The translations under genes and the position numbers were made by a program. From contig DYJV01000022.1 of assembly GCA_020722945.1 (NCBI GenBank), positions 1 through 36,135 on the forward strand: a DNA stretch of 36,135 nucleotides, written 5' to 3'. Shown here piece by piece: positions 6,765 to 16,805 of the stretch (the first letter of the stretch is position 1; each line of letters starts with the position of its first letter). Under the pieces are notes generated by a model that saw only the letters and a program-made list of their open reading frames with translations, ran no database searches and was not told the origin of the DNA. The DNA is from Candidatus Methylomirabilis sp. (GTDB lineage Bacteria > DYJV01).

Positions 6765-7772
6765 TTGAAAGGAAATATATTGAATGCAAATAATTCATTA
6801 GGTGTTGAAATTATAGGGATAGGCAGTTATGCTCCTCAAAAAGTATTGAGTAATTTTGACCTTGAAAAAATAGTAGATACTTCTGATGAATGGATACAGA
6901 AAAGGACAGGGATTAAAGAGAGGAGAGTTGTATCTGAAGGTCAAAATACATCTGATTTAGCATATATGGCTTCTTTGAATGCTCTGAAAATGGCTAATAT
7001 TTCACCTGAGGAGATTGATGGAATAATAGTAGGGACAGCAACTCCTGATTATCTCTTCCCTTCAACTGCTTGCATTTTACAGGATAAACTTGGTGCTGCA
7101 AATGCGTTTGCTTTTGACTTAAGTGCTGGATGCACGGGTTTTATTTACAGCCTTTCTGTAGCAGAGTCTTTCATAAAAAGTAGCAAATGTGAAACTTGTC
7201 TTGTAGTTGGTTCAGAGCTGATTTCACGTTTTTTAAATTGGAGAGACAGAACATCTTGTGTTTTATTTGGTGATGGTGCGGGTGCATTTATTTTAAAAAG
7301 AGGGGTGAAAAACTCTATTAAAAGTATAGATATTAAGAGTAATGGTAAGTATGCTCCACTCCTTTATATGCCAGCAGGTGGATCAAGTATGCCTGCTTCA
7401 GAAAAGACAGTTTCAGATAATCTTCACACTGTTCATCTTAAAGGTAAGGAGATTTTTAAAATAGCTGTTCACTCACTCTCTAATTCAGCGTTGAGTCTTC
7501 TTTCAAAAGCGTCTATGTCGATAAATGATATCGATATGTTTATTCCACATCAGGCAAATAAAAGAATTATTGATGCAGTTGCTGAAAATCTTAAAATTTC
7601 TGAAGATAAAATTTATATTAATATCCAAAGATATGGTAATACTTCTTCAGCATCTATTCTGTTGGCTCTTGATGAAGCTTACCAAAAAGGTCTGATAGGG
7701 AAGGGGTCAACCATATTAATGACTGCATTTGGTGCAGGGTTAACTTGGGGTGGTGCAATAGTTGAATTATAA
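6765..7772 (+). CDS. fabH: 3-oxoacyl-ACP synthase III (FabH)
   Basis: FabH condenses an acyl-CoA primer with malonyl-ACP to start fatty acid chains. The catalytic triad is visible: Cys in DLSAGCTGF, His in FIPHQANKRI and Asn in RYGNTSSAS. The N-terminal SYAPQKVLSNFDLEK and WIQKRTGIKERR are family hallmarks. No ATG start is available. TTG at 6765 has AAAGG 9 bases upstream. TTG at 6780 has AAAGGA 6 bases upstream and trims five extra N-terminal residues, so it is an equally good or better start. The gene order plsX-fabH is classic. Confidence 0.96.
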   Translation: MKGNILNANNSLGVEIIGIGSYAPQKVLSNFDLEKIVDTSDEWIQKRTGIKERRVVSEGQNTSDLAYMASLNALKMANISPEEIDGIIVGTATPDYLFPSTACILQDKLGAANAFAFDLSAGCTGFIYSLSVAESFIKSSKCETCLVVGSELISRFLNWRDRTSCVLFGDGAGAFILKRGVKNSIKSIDIKSNGKYAPLLYMPAGGSSMPASEKTVSDNLHTVHLKGKEIFKIAVHSLSNSALSLLSKASMSINDIDMFIPHQANKRIIDAVAENLKISEDKIYINIQRYGNTSSASILLALDEAYQKGLIGKGSTILMTAFGAGLTWGGAIVEL

Positions 7773-7786
7773 ATTAAGGGGGAGTT

Positions 7787-8734
7787 ATGTTTAAATCTAA
7801 AGTTGCAGAACTTTTAGGTCTTAAGTATCCTATATTTCAGGGAGGTATGGCATGGGTTGCTACTGCTGAGCTTGCTGCAGCTGTGAGTAATGCTGGTGGT
7901 CTTGGAATTATCGGTTCTGGAAATATGAATGGAGAGTTACTTAAAAAAGAGATAGATAAAGCGAGGAAACTTACTGATAAGCCTTTTGGCGTCAATTTAC
8001 TTCTTCTTAATCCATTTATTGATGAGCTTGTTGCTCTGCTGGAGAAGGAGAAGGTTTCTGTTGTTACTACCGGTGCTGGCAATCCCGGTAAATATGTTGA
8101 AAGATTTAAAGCAGTAGGAACTAAGATTTTTCCTATTGCACCTACTGTTGCACTTGCTAAAAGATTAGAGAGACTTTCTGTTGATGGGATTATAGTTGAA
8201 GGTGGAGAAGCTGGTGGACATATTGGAGAGATCAACAGCTTTGTCCTAACTCCACTTGTAGAGGAGAATATATCATTACCTGTTATTGCAGCAGGTGGGA
8301 TAACTGATGGAAGGGGAGTTGTAGCTGCTATGGCACTTGGTGCTGATGCTGTCCAGATAGGGACAAGGTTTGTGGTTGCAACAGAGTGTATAGTTCATCC
8401 TAACTACAAAAAAGCTATAATTGATTCTGATGCAAGAGATGCTGTTGTAACTGGAAGAAGCACAGGACATCCTGTTAGATGCCTCAAAAATAAGCTCACT
8501 CGAGAGTTTGATAGGTTGGAGAAAGAGGGTAGCTCAAAAGAAGAGATAGAGAGATTAGGCACTGGTAAATTAAGAGCGGCTGTTGTGGATGGTGATATTG
8601 GCTGGGGGTCAGTAATGATGGGGCAATCAGCGGGTTTGGTCAAAAAGGAGCAGAGTGCTAAAGAGATTATAGAGGAAATTTTTTCTGAAGCAGAGAAAAT
8701 TATTTATAACCTTCAGAGTAAGATTGTAAAATAA
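7787..8734 (+). CDS. fabK: Enoyl-ACP reductase II (FabK), FMN-dependent
   Basis: FabK reduces trans-2-enoyl-ACP in the last step of each elongation round, using FMN and NAD(P)H. The 315-residue TIM-barrel protein begins with KYPIFQGGMAWVATAELAAAVSNAGG and contains EGGEAGGHIG, PVIAAGGITDGRG and GADAVQIGTRFVVATEC, the nitronate monooxygenase/FabK fold with its phosphate-binding glycines. Location inside a fab cluster argues for FabK rather than nitronate monooxygenase. No FabI-type reductase is in the cluster, and FabK enzymes are typically insensitive to triclosan. AAGGGGGAG precedes the ATG. Confidence 0.93.
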   Translation: MFKSKVAELLGLKYPIFQGGMAWVATAELAAAVSNAGGLGIIGSGNMNGELLKKEIDKARKLTDKPFGVNLLLLNPFIDELVALLEKEKVSVVTTGAGNPGKYVERFKAVGTKIFPIAPTVALAKRLERLSVDGIIVEGGEAGGHIGEINSFVLTPLVEENISLPVIAAGGITDGRGVVAAMALGADAVQIGTRFVVATECIVHPNYKKAIIDSDARDAVVTGRSTGHPVRCLKNKLTREFDRLEKEGSSKEEIERLGTGKLRAAVVDGDIGWGSVMMGQSAGLVKKEQSAKEIIEEIFSEAEKIIYNLQSKIVK

Positions 8735-8755
8735 TTTAATATAGGGGTGTTGGAA

Positions 8756-9697
8756 ATGAATAATTATGGATTTTTATTTCCAGGACAAGGTTCACAATAT
8801 ATTGGGATGGGTAAAAATTTATACGATAATTTCCAAATAGCTAAAGATATTTTTAATGAAGCTAATGAAGCTTTACAATTTAATATTGCTAAATTGTGTT
8901 TTGAGGGACCTGTTGAGCAGCTTAATCTTACTGAAAATTCTCAACCTGCGATACTTACAGTCAGTTATGCAGCATATCAGGTTTTTAGATCACTTTTTGC
9001 CATAAATCCATCATTTATGGCAGGACATTCTTTAGGAGAGTATACTGCTCTTGTTTCAGCAAAATCTGTGAAGTTTTTTGATATGGTAAAGGTAGTAAGG
9101 GCAAGGGGTAGGTTTATGCAATCTGCTGTTCCGATAGGGCTTGGTGCAATGGCGGCGATACTTGGTCTTGCAAAGGATAAAGTGGAGGAAGCTTGTGAAG
9201 AAGCTGCAAGAGATTCCTATGTTCAGCCTGCAAATTATAATTGTCCCGGTCAAATAGTTATATCAGGTTATACAAAGGGTGTTGAAATAGCTGTGAATCT
9301 TGCACGGTTAAAGGGAGCTTTTAAAGCTATTCAGCTTGCAGTAAGTGCACCTTTTCATTCAAAATTAATGGAACCTGCTGCAAAAAAACTTGCAGATGAG
9401 TTTAATTATGTTGAAGTTAGTGACCCTATTATCCCTGTTTTTTCAAATGTGAGTGCAGAGCCTAATTATAAAAAAGATAATGTCAGAGAACTTCTAATAA
9501 AGCAGGTTAGCAGTGCAGTGAGATGGGAAGAGTCAATGACCAAAATGCTTCAACTTGGAGTTGATTCAGTTATAGAGTTTGGACCAGGAAGAGTGTTATC
9601 AGGGCTTATGAAAAAAATTAATAAAAATGTAAATATTACAAATATAGAAAATGTTGCAAATCTTAACAAGATTGAAAACGAGGTGAAGAATGCTTAA
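8756..9697 (+). CDS. fabD: Malonyl-CoA:ACP transacylase (FabD)
   Basis: FabD moves malonyl groups from CoA to acyl carrier protein. The sequence shows FLFPGQGSQYIGMG at the N-terminus, the nucleophile motif GHSLGEYTALV, APFHSKLM with the catalytic His, and VIEFGPGRVLSGL at the C-terminus. The length of about 313 residues is normal. The ATG at 8756 is preferred over the GTG at 8747, because that GTG overlaps the TAGGGG that serves as Shine-Dalgarno. Its end overlaps the fabG start by 8 bases. Confidence 0.95.
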   Translation: MNNYGFLFPGQGSQYIGMGKNLYDNFQIAKDIFNEANEALQFNIAKLCFEGPVEQLNLTENSQPAILTVSYAAYQVFRSLFAINPSFMAGHSLGEYTALVSAKSVKFFDMVKVVRARGRFMQSAVPIGLGAMAAILGLAKDKVEEACEEAARDSYVQPANYNCPGQIVISGYTKGVEIAVNLARLKGAFKAIQLAVSAPFHSKLMEPAAKKLADEFNYVEVSDPIIPVFSNVSAEPNYKKDNVRELLIKQVSSAVRWEESMTKMLQLGVDSVIEFGPGRVLSGLMKKINKNVNITNIENVANLNKIENEVKNA

Positions 9698-10427
9698 AGA
9701 TAAAGTGAGCTTCATTACAGGGGCATCAAGGGGTATTGGGAGAGGTATTGCCTTAAAATTTGCCCAAAACCACTCCAAATTAATACTTAATGCAACAAAA
9801 ATCTCCAATTTAAATAGCGTAGAAGATGAGATAAAAACTTTTGGTATCGATTATTTACTTGTCGAGGGTGATGTTTCCAAACAGGAAGATGTAAAAAGAA
9901 TGGTTAAAGAGGGGTTAGATAAATTTCAAAAGATAGATATCCTTATTAATAATGCTGGAATTACAAGGGATAATCTTATTTTCAGGATAAAGGAGGAGGA
10001 TTGGGATAAAGTTATTGATGTAAATCTCAAAAGTGCTTTCCTTATGATTAAAGAAGTTGCAAGGATTATGTTAAAAAGTAGAAGTGGAAAGATAGTTAAC
10101 ATAACCTCTGTTGTTGCTCAGAGTGGAAATCAGGGACAAGCTAACTATGTTGCTTCTAAATCTGGGTTGATTGGTCTCACCAAAGCAGTTGCTAAGGAGC
10201 TCGCATCAAGAAACATTAATGTCAATGCTATTGCTCCAGGTTTTATTGAAACCGAAATGACTGCAAAGAGTGATAGTAAAATACTTGATGAGATAAAGAG
10301 CAGTATCCCCCTTGGAGTCATAGGGTCTGCTGAAGATATTGCTAATGGTGCTCTGTTTCTTGTATCTGATATGTCAAAATATATAACGGGCCATGTTTTA
10401 AATGTTAACGGTGGTTTATATGTTTAA
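9690..10427 (+). CDS. fabG: 3-oxoacyl-ACP reductase (FabG)
   Basis: FabG is the NADPH-dependent ketoreductase of fatty acid elongation. The 245-residue short-chain dehydrogenase has the Rossmann motif TGASRGIGRG, the structural NNAG, the catalytic Ser in NITSVVAQSG and YVASKSG (YxxxK), and the C-terminal YITGHVLNVNGG typical of FabG. It overlaps fabD by 8 bases. In most bacteria acpP and fabF follow fabG; here aroQ starts 24 bases later instead, so those two genes must be elsewhere. Confidence 0.95.
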   Translation: MLKDKVSFITGASRGIGRGIALKFAQNHSKLILNATKISNLNSVEDEIKTFGIDYLLVEGDVSKQEDVKRMVKEGLDKFQKIDILINNAGITRDNLIFRIKEEDWDKVIDVNLKSAFLMIKEVARIMLKSRSGKIVNITSVVAQSGNQGQANYVASKSGLIGLTKAVAKELASRNINVNAIAPGFIETEMTAKSDSKILDEIKSSIPLGVIGSAEDIANGALFLVSDMSKYITGHVLNVNGGLYV

Positions 10428-10451
10428 CCCATATTTTTTGTCGGTGGTTGT

Positions 10452-10883
10452 ATGAAAATAATTGTTATAAATGGACCTAACCTCAATTTACTTGGACAGA
10501 GAGAGACTTCTATCTATGGCACTCTTACATATAGTTTGTTGTGTGATAAAATTATTGAGGAGTCAAAAAATCTAAATTTATCTACTGAGATATTTCAATA
10601 CAATAGTGAGGGTGATATTGTCAGTAAAATACACGATTGTATTGGCAATTTTGATTTTATAATTGGTAATTTTGGTGCATATACCCATACAAGTATAGCT
10701 ATAAGAGATGCAATACTTGCGGTAAATATTCCATTTATTGAAGTTCATATCTCTAATATTTTCAAGAGAGAAGATTTTAGGCATAACTCTTTTTTTTCAG
10801 ATATTGCTGTTGGGTGTATCTCTGGTTTTGGGGTTAACAGTTATCTTCTTGCTCTTAGAGCTGCAAGGGAATATTTTAAGTGA
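10452..10883 (+). CDS. aroQ: Type II 3-dehydroquinate dehydratase
   Basis: AroQ dehydrates 3-dehydroquinate in the shikimate pathway. The 143-residue protein carries INGPNLNLLGQRETSIYG with the catalytic Tyr and the flexible loop, IIGNFGAYTHTSIAIRDA and FIEVHISNIFKREDFRHNS with the active-site His; IAVGCISGFG closes the domain. Length fits type II enzymes. Its TGA overlaps the GTG of the next gene by 4 bases (GTGA), the aroQ-M24 peptidase pair being a common arrangement. Confidence 0.96.
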   Translation: MKIIVINGPNLNLLGQRETSIYGTLTYSLLCDKIIEESKNLNLSTEIFQYNSEGDIVSKIHDCIGNFDFIIGNFGAYTHTSIAIRDAILAVNIPFIEVHISNIFKREDFRHNSFFSDIAVGCISGFGVNSYLLALRAAREYFK

Positions 10884-11935
10884 ATCTTTTTCATATAAAA
10901 GATTTTTTAAACAGAAAGAAGTTAGATGCTCTACTTATTACTAACATCAAAAATGTAAGATATCTTTCCTCTTTTTCAGGTTCAAATGGTCAGATCTTGA
11001 TCTCAAAAGATAAAAATTACTTTCTTACAGATGGAAGATATTCTGAACAATCAAAAAACCAGATTGCTAAAGATTTTCAAATTTTGATTTATAAAAAATT
11101 TGAAAATACTTTAAAGAAATTGATAAAAAAAGATAATATAAAAAAAGTTGGTTTTGAATCAAAGAATCTTACCTATGCACAATTTTTAAAATACAGCAAA
11201 TTACTTGGAATTGAATTAGAGCCTTGCATTGATGTTGTAGAAGATGGAAGAGCGAAGAAAACTCCTCAAGAGTTTGATAAAATTAAATCTGCAATCAAAG
11301 TAGCAGAGAAGAGCTTGACAATATTGACAAATCAACTTTTTTCAGGGATGAAGGAGATTGATTTTGCTCGGCTTCTTGAAAATGAGATGATAAAAAATGG
11401 AGCAGATTCAATATCTTTTCCAACAATTGTTGTATCAGGTAGTAGAAGTTCACTTGTTCATGGCACTCCTTCTGATTTTCCAATAGATAAAAGTATTATA
11501 CTTATCGATTTTGGTGCACTCTATGAAGGTTACTGCTCAGATAAAACAGTTACTTATATGTCAAAAGATTCTGACAAAGAGAAGAGAGATATATACAACA
11601 TTGTAAAAGATGCAAAAAATTATGCTATTGAAAATATTAAACATGGAGTAAAAGGTAAAGATATTGATAAAGTTGCAAGAGATTATATCCATTCAAAAGG
11701 TTATGGCAAATATTTTCTCCATTCACTTGGACATGGAGTTGGTATAGAGGTTCATGAAGAGCCGTATCTCTCTTATCAGAGTAAAAGTGTTATCAAAGAG
11801 GGGATGGTGTTGACTGTTGAGCCGGGAATTTATATTTCAGGGTATTGCGGTGTAAGATTAGAGGATATGGTTTTGGTCAAGAGTGACGGTGTTGAGCTCC
11901 TCACAGAACCTGCTGAAAAATTTTTTACTCGGTAG
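10880..11935 (+). CDS. M24 family Xaa-Pro aminopeptidase/dipeptidase
   Basis: This 351-residue protein has an N-terminal creatinase-like domain (about 1-120) and a C-terminal pita-bread metallopeptidase domain. The five metal ligands can be read: two Asp in LIDFGALYEGYCSDKTVTY, His in HSLGHGVGIEVHEEP, Glu in LTVEPGIYI and Glu in VRLEDMVLV. Such enzymes release N-terminal residues before proline or cleave X-Pro dipeptides. It starts with GTG inside the aroQ stop, so it is translationally coupled. A second M24 enzyme with a complete ligand set is at 31566. Confidence 0.93.
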   Translation: MNLFHIKDFLNRKKLDALLITNIKNVRYLSSFSGSNGQILISKDKNYFLTDGRYSEQSKNQIAKDFQILIYKKFENTLKKLIKKDNIKKVGFESKNLTYAQFLKYSKLLGIELEPCIDVVEDGRAKKTPQEFDKIKSAIKVAEKSLTILTNQLFSGMKEIDFARLLENEMIKNGADSISFPTIVVSGSRSSLVHGTPSDFPIDKSIILIDFGALYEGYCSDKTVTYMSKDSDKEKRDIYNIVKDAKNYAIENIKHGVKGKDIDKVARDYIHSKGYGKYFLHSLGHGVGIEVHEEPYLSYQSKSVIKEGMVLTVEPGIYISGYCGVRLEDMVLVKSDGVELLTEPAEKFFTR

Positions 11936-11960
11936 AAAATTAATATATCGGAGTTAATGT

Positions 11961-12617
11961 TTGTTTACAGGGATAATTGAAGAGATTGGTCAGGTAAAGG
12001 GTGTTCTTAAACTTGCTGATTCTTTGCAGATTATGATATCTGCTTCTGAAATTCTCAAAAATGTATCGTTAGGTGATAGTATTGCTGTAAATGGAGTATG
12101 TCTCACAATTACATCTTACGACTCTAACTCTTTTACTGCTGATGTTTCCCCTGAAACATACCGTGTTACTAATCTAAAAGATATAAAGATTGGTAGTAAA
12201 GTTAACCTTGAAAGTGCTTTGACTCTTTCTAAATTCCTTGGTGGACACATTGTTTCTGGTCATATTGATTTTGTTTCGAGGATATTAAAGAAAGAGTTAC
12301 TAAGTCAGTTTGTAAGATTCTCTTTTGAAGTAGCTGAAGGAATGAGGAAGTATTTTATCAGTAAAGGTTCTGTTGCTATTGATGGTGTTAGTCTTACTGT
12401 AAATAGTGTTACGGATAATGAATTTGATGTTATGATAATTCCTCATACACTTAGTAACACGATCTTAAACTTTAAATCAGCAGGGGATTATGTTAATGTA
12501 GAGAGTGATATTATTGGTAAATATGTTGAAAATTTTTTAAGATATGGTGATAAAACAAAAATTGATAAAAAAGATGATTTAACCGAAGATTTTTTAAAAA
12601 AGCATGGATTTATATAG
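11961..12617 (+). CDS. ribE: Riboflavin synthase, alpha subunit
   Basis: Riboflavin synthase dismutates two 6,7-dimethyl-8-ribityllumazines into riboflavin. The protein starts MFTGIIEEIGQV, the invariant family N-terminus, and shows the internal duplication: SIAVNGVCLTI in the first barrel and SVAIDGVSLTV in the second, with GGHIVSGHID between. Length, 218 residues, is normal. The start codon is TTG with GGAG 7 bases before it; a nearby ATG at 11957 is out of frame. It is followed by ribBA after an 18-base gap. Confidence 0.96.
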   Translation: MFTGIIEEIGQVKGVLKLADSLQIMISASEILKNVSLGDSIAVNGVCLTITSYDSNSFTADVSPETYRVTNLKDIKIGSKVNLESALTLSKFLGGHIVSGHIDFVSRILKKELLSQFVRFSFEVAEGMRKYFISKGSVAIDGVSLTVNSVTDNEFDVMIIPHTLSNTILNFKSAGDYVNVESDIIGKYVENFLRYGDKTKIDKKDDLTEDFLKKHGFI

Positions 12618-12635
12618 ATTTAAGAGGAGTTTATA

Positions 12636-13838
12636 ATGAGTGAGCATAGAATTGCAAAGGCTGTTGAAACTTATAAAAATGGAGGTTTTGTTATCCTTGT
12701 TGATGATGAGGATAGAGAAAATGAGGGTGATCTTACTATTGCTGCTGAAAAAGTTACCCCTGAAGCGATAAATTTTATGGCAAAGCATGGGCGTGGACTT
12801 ATATGTCTTGCGATGTCAGAAGATATGGCTGACAAACTAAATTTACCATTGATGGTCCAAGACAACAGCTCCAAATTTGGGACAGCATTTACGGTCTCTA
12901 TTGAGGCAAAGAGGGGAGTTACTACTGGAATATCTGCACATGATAGAGCTACCACTATACTAACTGCTATTGCAGATGATACTACACCTGATGATATTGC
13001 AAGACCGGGGCATATCTTCCCATTGAGAGCAAAAAAGGGTGGAGTTTTGGTAAGAACAGGTCAAACAGAGGGTTCTGTTGATCTTTCAAAAATTGCAGGG
13101 ATGAAGCCTGCTGCGGTAATATGTGAAGTTATGAATGATGATGGGACTATGTCAAGAATGCCTCAGCTTGAAGAATTTTCAAAAACACATAATATTCCAA
13201 TACTTACAGTTGCTGATATTATAGAGTATAGATTAAAAAAAGAGATATTTGTCAGGAGAGTATCAGAAGCGAATATTCCTACTGCCTATGGTGGGGTTTT
13301 TAAAATCATACTATATGATAATGATGTTGACAAATTCCAGCATATTGCTCTTGTGAAGGGTGATATAAAATCTGATGAGCCTATTTTGGTGAGAGTTCAC
13401 TCTGAGTGTTTTACAGGTGATGTTTTAGGTTCTATGAGGTGTGATTGTGGGGAGCAGCTTCATAAAGCAATGGAGATAATTGACAAGGAGGGTAAAGGTG
13501 TTATTATTTATATGAGGCAAGAGGGTCGTGGGATAGGTCTTGCCAACAAGCTCAAAGCTTATTGTCTTCAAGATAAAGGGGTTGATACTGTTGATGCAAA
13601 TATCCAACTTGGATTTGCACCTGATCTGAGAAATTATGGTCTTGGTGCACAGATATTAGTTGATCTTGGGGTCAAAAAGATAAGGTTAATGACTAATAAT
13701 CCTAAAAAGATCAAAGGATTAGAGGGTTATGGGATAGAGATGGTGGAAAGAGTCCCCATTCAAGTTAAACCTAATGAAATAAATTATGATTATCTACATA
13801 CCAAAAAAGAGAAGATGGGACATATTTTAGAAATATAA
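12636..13838 (+). CDS. ribBA: Bifunctional DHBP synthase / GTP cyclohydrolase II
   Basis: The N-terminal half (about 1-200) is 3,4-dihydroxy-2-butanone 4-phosphate synthase, with [17 protein letters not shown] holding the acidic metal-binding residues. The C-terminal half is GTP cyclohydrolase II, with the zinc site [15 protein letters not shown], then [14 protein letters not shown] and [10 protein letters not shown]. The two domains supply both inputs of lumazine synthesis. The 400-residue length is that of standard RibBA. It follows ribE; ribD and ribH are not in this window. AGAGGAG precedes the ATG. Confidence 0.97.
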   Translation: MSEHRIAKAVETYKNGGFVILVDDEDRENEGDLTIAAEKVTPEAINFMAKHGRGLICLAMSEDMADKLNLPLMVQDNSSKFGTAFTVSIEAKRGVTTGISAHDRATTILTAIADDTTPDDIARPGHIFPLRAKKGGVLVRTGQTEGSVDLSKIAGMKPAAVICEVMNDDGTMSRMPQLEEFSKTHNIPILTVADIIEYRLKKEIFVRRVSEANIPTAYGGVFKIILYDNDVDKFQHIALVKGDIKSDEPILVRVHSECFTGDVLGSMRCDCGEQLHKAMEIIDKEGKGVIIYMRQEGRGIGLANKLKAYCLQDKGVDTVDANIQLGFAPDLRNYGLGAQILVDLGVKKIRLMTNNPKKIKGLEGYGIEMVERVPIQVKPNEINYDYLHTKKEKMGHILEI

Positions 13839-13853
13839 TTATTGGAGTTTTGT

Positions 13854-14456
13854 ATGAATAGTAGTGATGAGCCAAAATTAAAAATTTATAAAGAACTTGG
13901 ATTTGCCTATTTTAAACTTGGTAATTTTCTTGAATCTGAAAAAAATCTTGAAATTGCTCTTGAGTTGTCTCCAGATGATATTGATGTAAATATTACTCTT
14001 GGAGATATAAATTTTATCAACAAGAATACAAAAAAATATGAATCTTTTTATAATAAGTGTTACAAGATTGCCCCTGATGATGCAAGAGTATTGACAAGAC
14101 AGGCTTTTATTTCTTACTCTAAAAACAGTAAAGATGATGCTTTTGAAAAGATTTTATCTGCTCTTGATAAAGATATCGACAATATAAAAGGATTAGAGCT
14201 GCTTCAAACTTTGTGTTACGATTTGGGAAAATTTGAGATACTTGATACTTATCTTCAAAAATATCTAACAATTTTTCCAAATGATGCACATATCTATTTT
14301 GCAATGGCTGCATCTATGTATATGCAGGATAAGTTAGATAAAGCCCTTGAATATATTGAAAATACTTTAAGTTGCAGTAGTAATTTTGATAAAGCTATTG
14401 AGCTTAAAAATATTATTCTTGAGAAAAATAAAGTTCTTGAAACGATTAATTCTTAA
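13854..14456 (+). CDS. Tetratricopeptide repeat protein
   Basis: About 200 residues made of TPR-like helix pairs. The first repeat is clearest ([31 protein letters not shown]); weaker copies follow with [26 protein letters not shown] near the C-terminus. There is no signal peptide or membrane helix, so it should be a cytoplasmic scaffold. The partner is unknown. The ATG at 13854 is chosen because GGAG is 6 bases upstream; the upstream TTG at 13842 lies before that site. It sits tightly between ribBA and icd, 11 bases before icd. Confidence 0.8.
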   Translation: MNSSDEPKLKIYKELGFAYFKLGNFLESEKNLEIALELSPDDIDVNITLGDINFINKNTKKYESFYNKCYKIAPDDARVLTRQAFISYSKNSKDDAFEKILSALDKDIDNIKGLELLQTLCYDLGKFEILDTYLQKYLTIFPNDAHIYFAMAASMYMQDKLDKALEYIENTLSCSSNFDKAIELKNIILEKNKVLETINS

Positions 14457-14467
14457 GTGGAGGGTAT

Positions 14468-15613
14468 ATGGAGTGTTTTAAGATTGGGTTTATAGAGGGT
14501 GATGGGACTGGCAAAGATATATGGAAAGCTTCAAAGTTGGTATTCGATGAAGCATTTAGAAAAGTTTATAATAATAGTAAGATTATTGAGTGGGTAGAGC
14601 TTCTTGCTGGAGTGAAAGCTTTCAAAGAGTATGGGGATTATCTCCCTCAAAAAACACTTGATGATATTAAATTTCTTAAAATTGCAATTAAGGGACCACT
14701 TGAAACTCCTATTGGTGAAGGTTTTAGAAGCTTAAATGTTACATTGAGACAATATTTTGATCTCTATGCTTGTATTAGACCTGTAAAGTATTATCAGGGT
14801 GTTCCCAATCCTATGAAAAATCCTGAGAAACTTGATGTTGTAATATTCAGAGAAAATACTGAGGATCTTTACGCTGGGATAGAGTGGAGTGCTGGTTCAA
14901 AGGAAGCTCTGATGCTGCTTGATTTTTTAAAGGATAAATATTCTGTTGATTTACCAAAAGATTCAGGTTTGGGAATTAAACCTATCAGTAGAGAGAAGAG
15001 TTATAGGATAGTTAGAAGAGCAATACAGTTTGCTCTTGATAATAGAAGAAAGAGTGTAACTATTGTTCATAAAGGGAATATAATGAAGTATACTGAGGGT
15101 GCTTTCAGAAAGTGGGGTTATGAGATTGCTGAAAAGGAATTTAAAGAGCATATATGTTTGGAGAAAGATATTCAGCAGGGTAAGATAATTTTAAAAGATA
15201 GAATTGCGGATGCTATGTTCCAGCAGCTTCTTCTAAGGCCTGACGAATATGATGTGATAGTGACTCCAAATCTCAATGGTGATTACCTTTCAGATGCTTG
15301 TGCTGCACAAGTTGGAGGTCTTGGGATTGCCCCTGGTGCAAATATTGGTGATGAAATAGCAATTTTTGAAGCTACACATGGTTCAGCTCCCAAATATGCT
15401 AACCTTAACAAAGTTAATCCAGGTTCATTGATACTCTCTGGGGTAATGATGTTTGAATATATAGGTGAGAGTGAAGTTGCATCAATCATTGAAAAAGCTT
15501 TTCAGAAAGCTATTTTGAGTAAAAAAGTTACTTATGACCTTGCAAGGCAGATGGATGGTGCAGTAGAGGTCAGTTGTAGTAGTTTTGCTGAAAATGTATG
15601 CTCTTTAATGTAG
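14468..15613 (+). CDS. icd: NADP-dependent isocitrate dehydrogenase
   Basis: The 381-residue protein aligns by eye with E. coli Icd but lacks part of its N-terminal extension. Substrate residues are in [37 protein letters not shown] and [12 protein letters not shown] are also characteristic, and [17 protein letters not shown] is the cofactor loop. The Lys-Tyr pair and the later TYDLAR (Tyr and Arg) correspond to the residues that set NADP specificity in E. coli Icd, so NADP rather than NAD is predicted. It oxidises isocitrate to 2-oxoglutarate in the TCA cycle. The stop is followed immediately by the next ATG. Confidence 0.93.
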   Translation: MECFKIGFIEGDGTGKDIWKASKLVFDEAFRKVYNNSKIIEWVELLAGVKAFKEYGDYLPQKTLDDIKFLKIAIKGPLETPIGEGFRSLNVTLRQYFDLYACIRPVKYYQGVPNPMKNPEKLDVVIFRENTEDLYAGIEWSAGSKEALMLLDFLKDKYSVDLPKDSGLGIKPISREKSYRIVRRAIQFALDNRRKSVTIVHKGNIMKYTEGAFRKWGYEIAEKEFKEHICLEKDIQQGKIILKDRIADAMFQQLLLRPDEYDVIVTPNLNGDYLSDACAAQVGGLGIAPGANIGDEIAIFEATHGSAPKYANLNKVNPGSLILSGVMMFEYIGESEVASIIEKAFQKAILSKKVTYDLARQMDGAVEVSCSSFAENVCSLM

Positions 15614-16798
15614 ATGAAGAGGGTTTTTTTAAAAAAAGGGAGAGAGAAGAGTTTACTACTTAGGCATCCGTGGGTGTTTTCAGGTGCTATTGAAAATATC
15701 CAAGATAGTATTGATGATGGGGAGCTTGTAGGGATCTTTGATAGTAAAAAAAATTTTTTGGCAAAAGGTCATTACAGTTCAAAAAGTCAGATAGCTTTGA
15801 GAGTTTTTGATTGGGATGCTGACTCTTTACCAGAAGATGCAATGATTGTTGAAAGATTAAAAAGAGCTTTTCAGTTTAGGGCAAAATATATAGACACATC
15901 TTTAACAAACTGTTTTCGTATTTGTAACTCTGAAGGTGATTTTCTTCCTGGACTAATTGTTGATAAATACTCTGATACCCTTGTTATCCAGATAAATAGT
16001 GCTGGAATGGATAGAGTTAGGAACATTATATTGGAGAGTTTAAATACCCTATTCTCTCCAAAGTGTGTTTATGAAAGGGGTGATTCAGATACTCGTTTAA
16101 AAGAGGGACTCAAGAAAATCAAAGGGGTTTCTCTTGGTAATTATCTTGATAGAGTAAATGTATCTGAAAATAGTATCAAGTTTTTAGTGGATATTGAAAA
16201 TGGTCAGAAAACAGGGTTTTTCCTTGACCAGAGAGAAAATAGATTTGAGCTTACTCATTTTTCAAAAGGTGCATCTATATTAAATTGCTTTTCATATACA
16301 GGTGGATTCTCTCTTTATGCATTGAAGTATGGGGCAGATGATGTTCTCAATGTTGATACATCACCAAATGCACTTGATCTTGCAAAGGAGATATCAGATA
16401 TAAATGATATCCCTTCTGGGAAACAAAATTTTTTAGAAGCTGATGTTTTTGAATTTCTACGAGAGTGTAAAAAGAGTGGTAAACAATTCGACATAGTTAT
16501 TTTAGACCCTCCAAAATTTGTAAAGAATCAGTTAGAGCTAAAAAAGGGAATCAGAGGTTACAAAGATATAAATATGCTTGCTATGCAACTTGTCAGAAAA
16601 GGTGGTTTTCTTTTTACTTTTAGCTGTTCGGGTCATGTTGATAAAGAACTTTTTTGTAAAATTGCCACATGGTCAGCAATGGATGCAAAAAGAGATATAA
16701 GAGTTATAAAGTGGCTTGGTTTACCTCTGGATCACCCATTTTTGGCAAGTTTGTATGAATCTGAGTATCTAAAAGGTCTTATTTTGCAGGTGTTGTGA
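15614..16798 (+). CDS. RlmI-like 23S rRNA (cytosine-5) methyltransferase
   Basis: The 394-residue protein has an N-terminal PUA-like domain (FLKKGREKSLLLRHPWVFSGAIENI), a central insertion domain and a C-terminal class I SAM-dependent methyltransferase. The last shows ILNCFSYTGGFSLYAL as the SAM-binding loop, DIVILDPPKF as motif IV, and SCSGHVD with the catalytic Cys. This is the RlmI/RlmK-type architecture that modifies 23S rRNA. It starts directly at the base after the icd stop (TAGATG), without its own Shine-Dalgarno spacing gap, so it is probably translated by coupling. Confidence 0.9.
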   Translation: MKRVFLKKGREKSLLLRHPWVFSGAIENIQDSIDDGELVGIFDSKKNFLAKGHYSSKSQIALRVFDWDADSLPEDAMIVERLKRAFQFRAKYIDTSLTNCFRICNSEGDFLPGLIVDKYSDTLVIQINSAGMDRVRNIILESLNTLFSPKCVYERGDSDTRLKEGLKKIKGVSLGNYLDRVNVSENSIKFLVDIENGQKTGFFLDQRENRFELTHFSKGASILNCFSYTGGFSLYALKYGADDVLNVDTSPNALDLAKEISDINDIPSGKQNFLEADVFEFLRECKKSGKQFDIVILDPPKFVKNQLELKKGIRGYKDINMLAMQLVRKGGFLFTFSCSGHVDKELFCKIATWSAMDAKRDIRVIKWLGLPLDHPFLASLYESEYLKGLILQVL

Positions 16799-16805
16799 TT
16801 CAAAT

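Noticed and set aside
7837-8235. Long minus-strand open frame inside fabK
   Set aside because: It is the antisense shadow of the strongly supported fabK reading frame, with no ribosome site or recognisable family.
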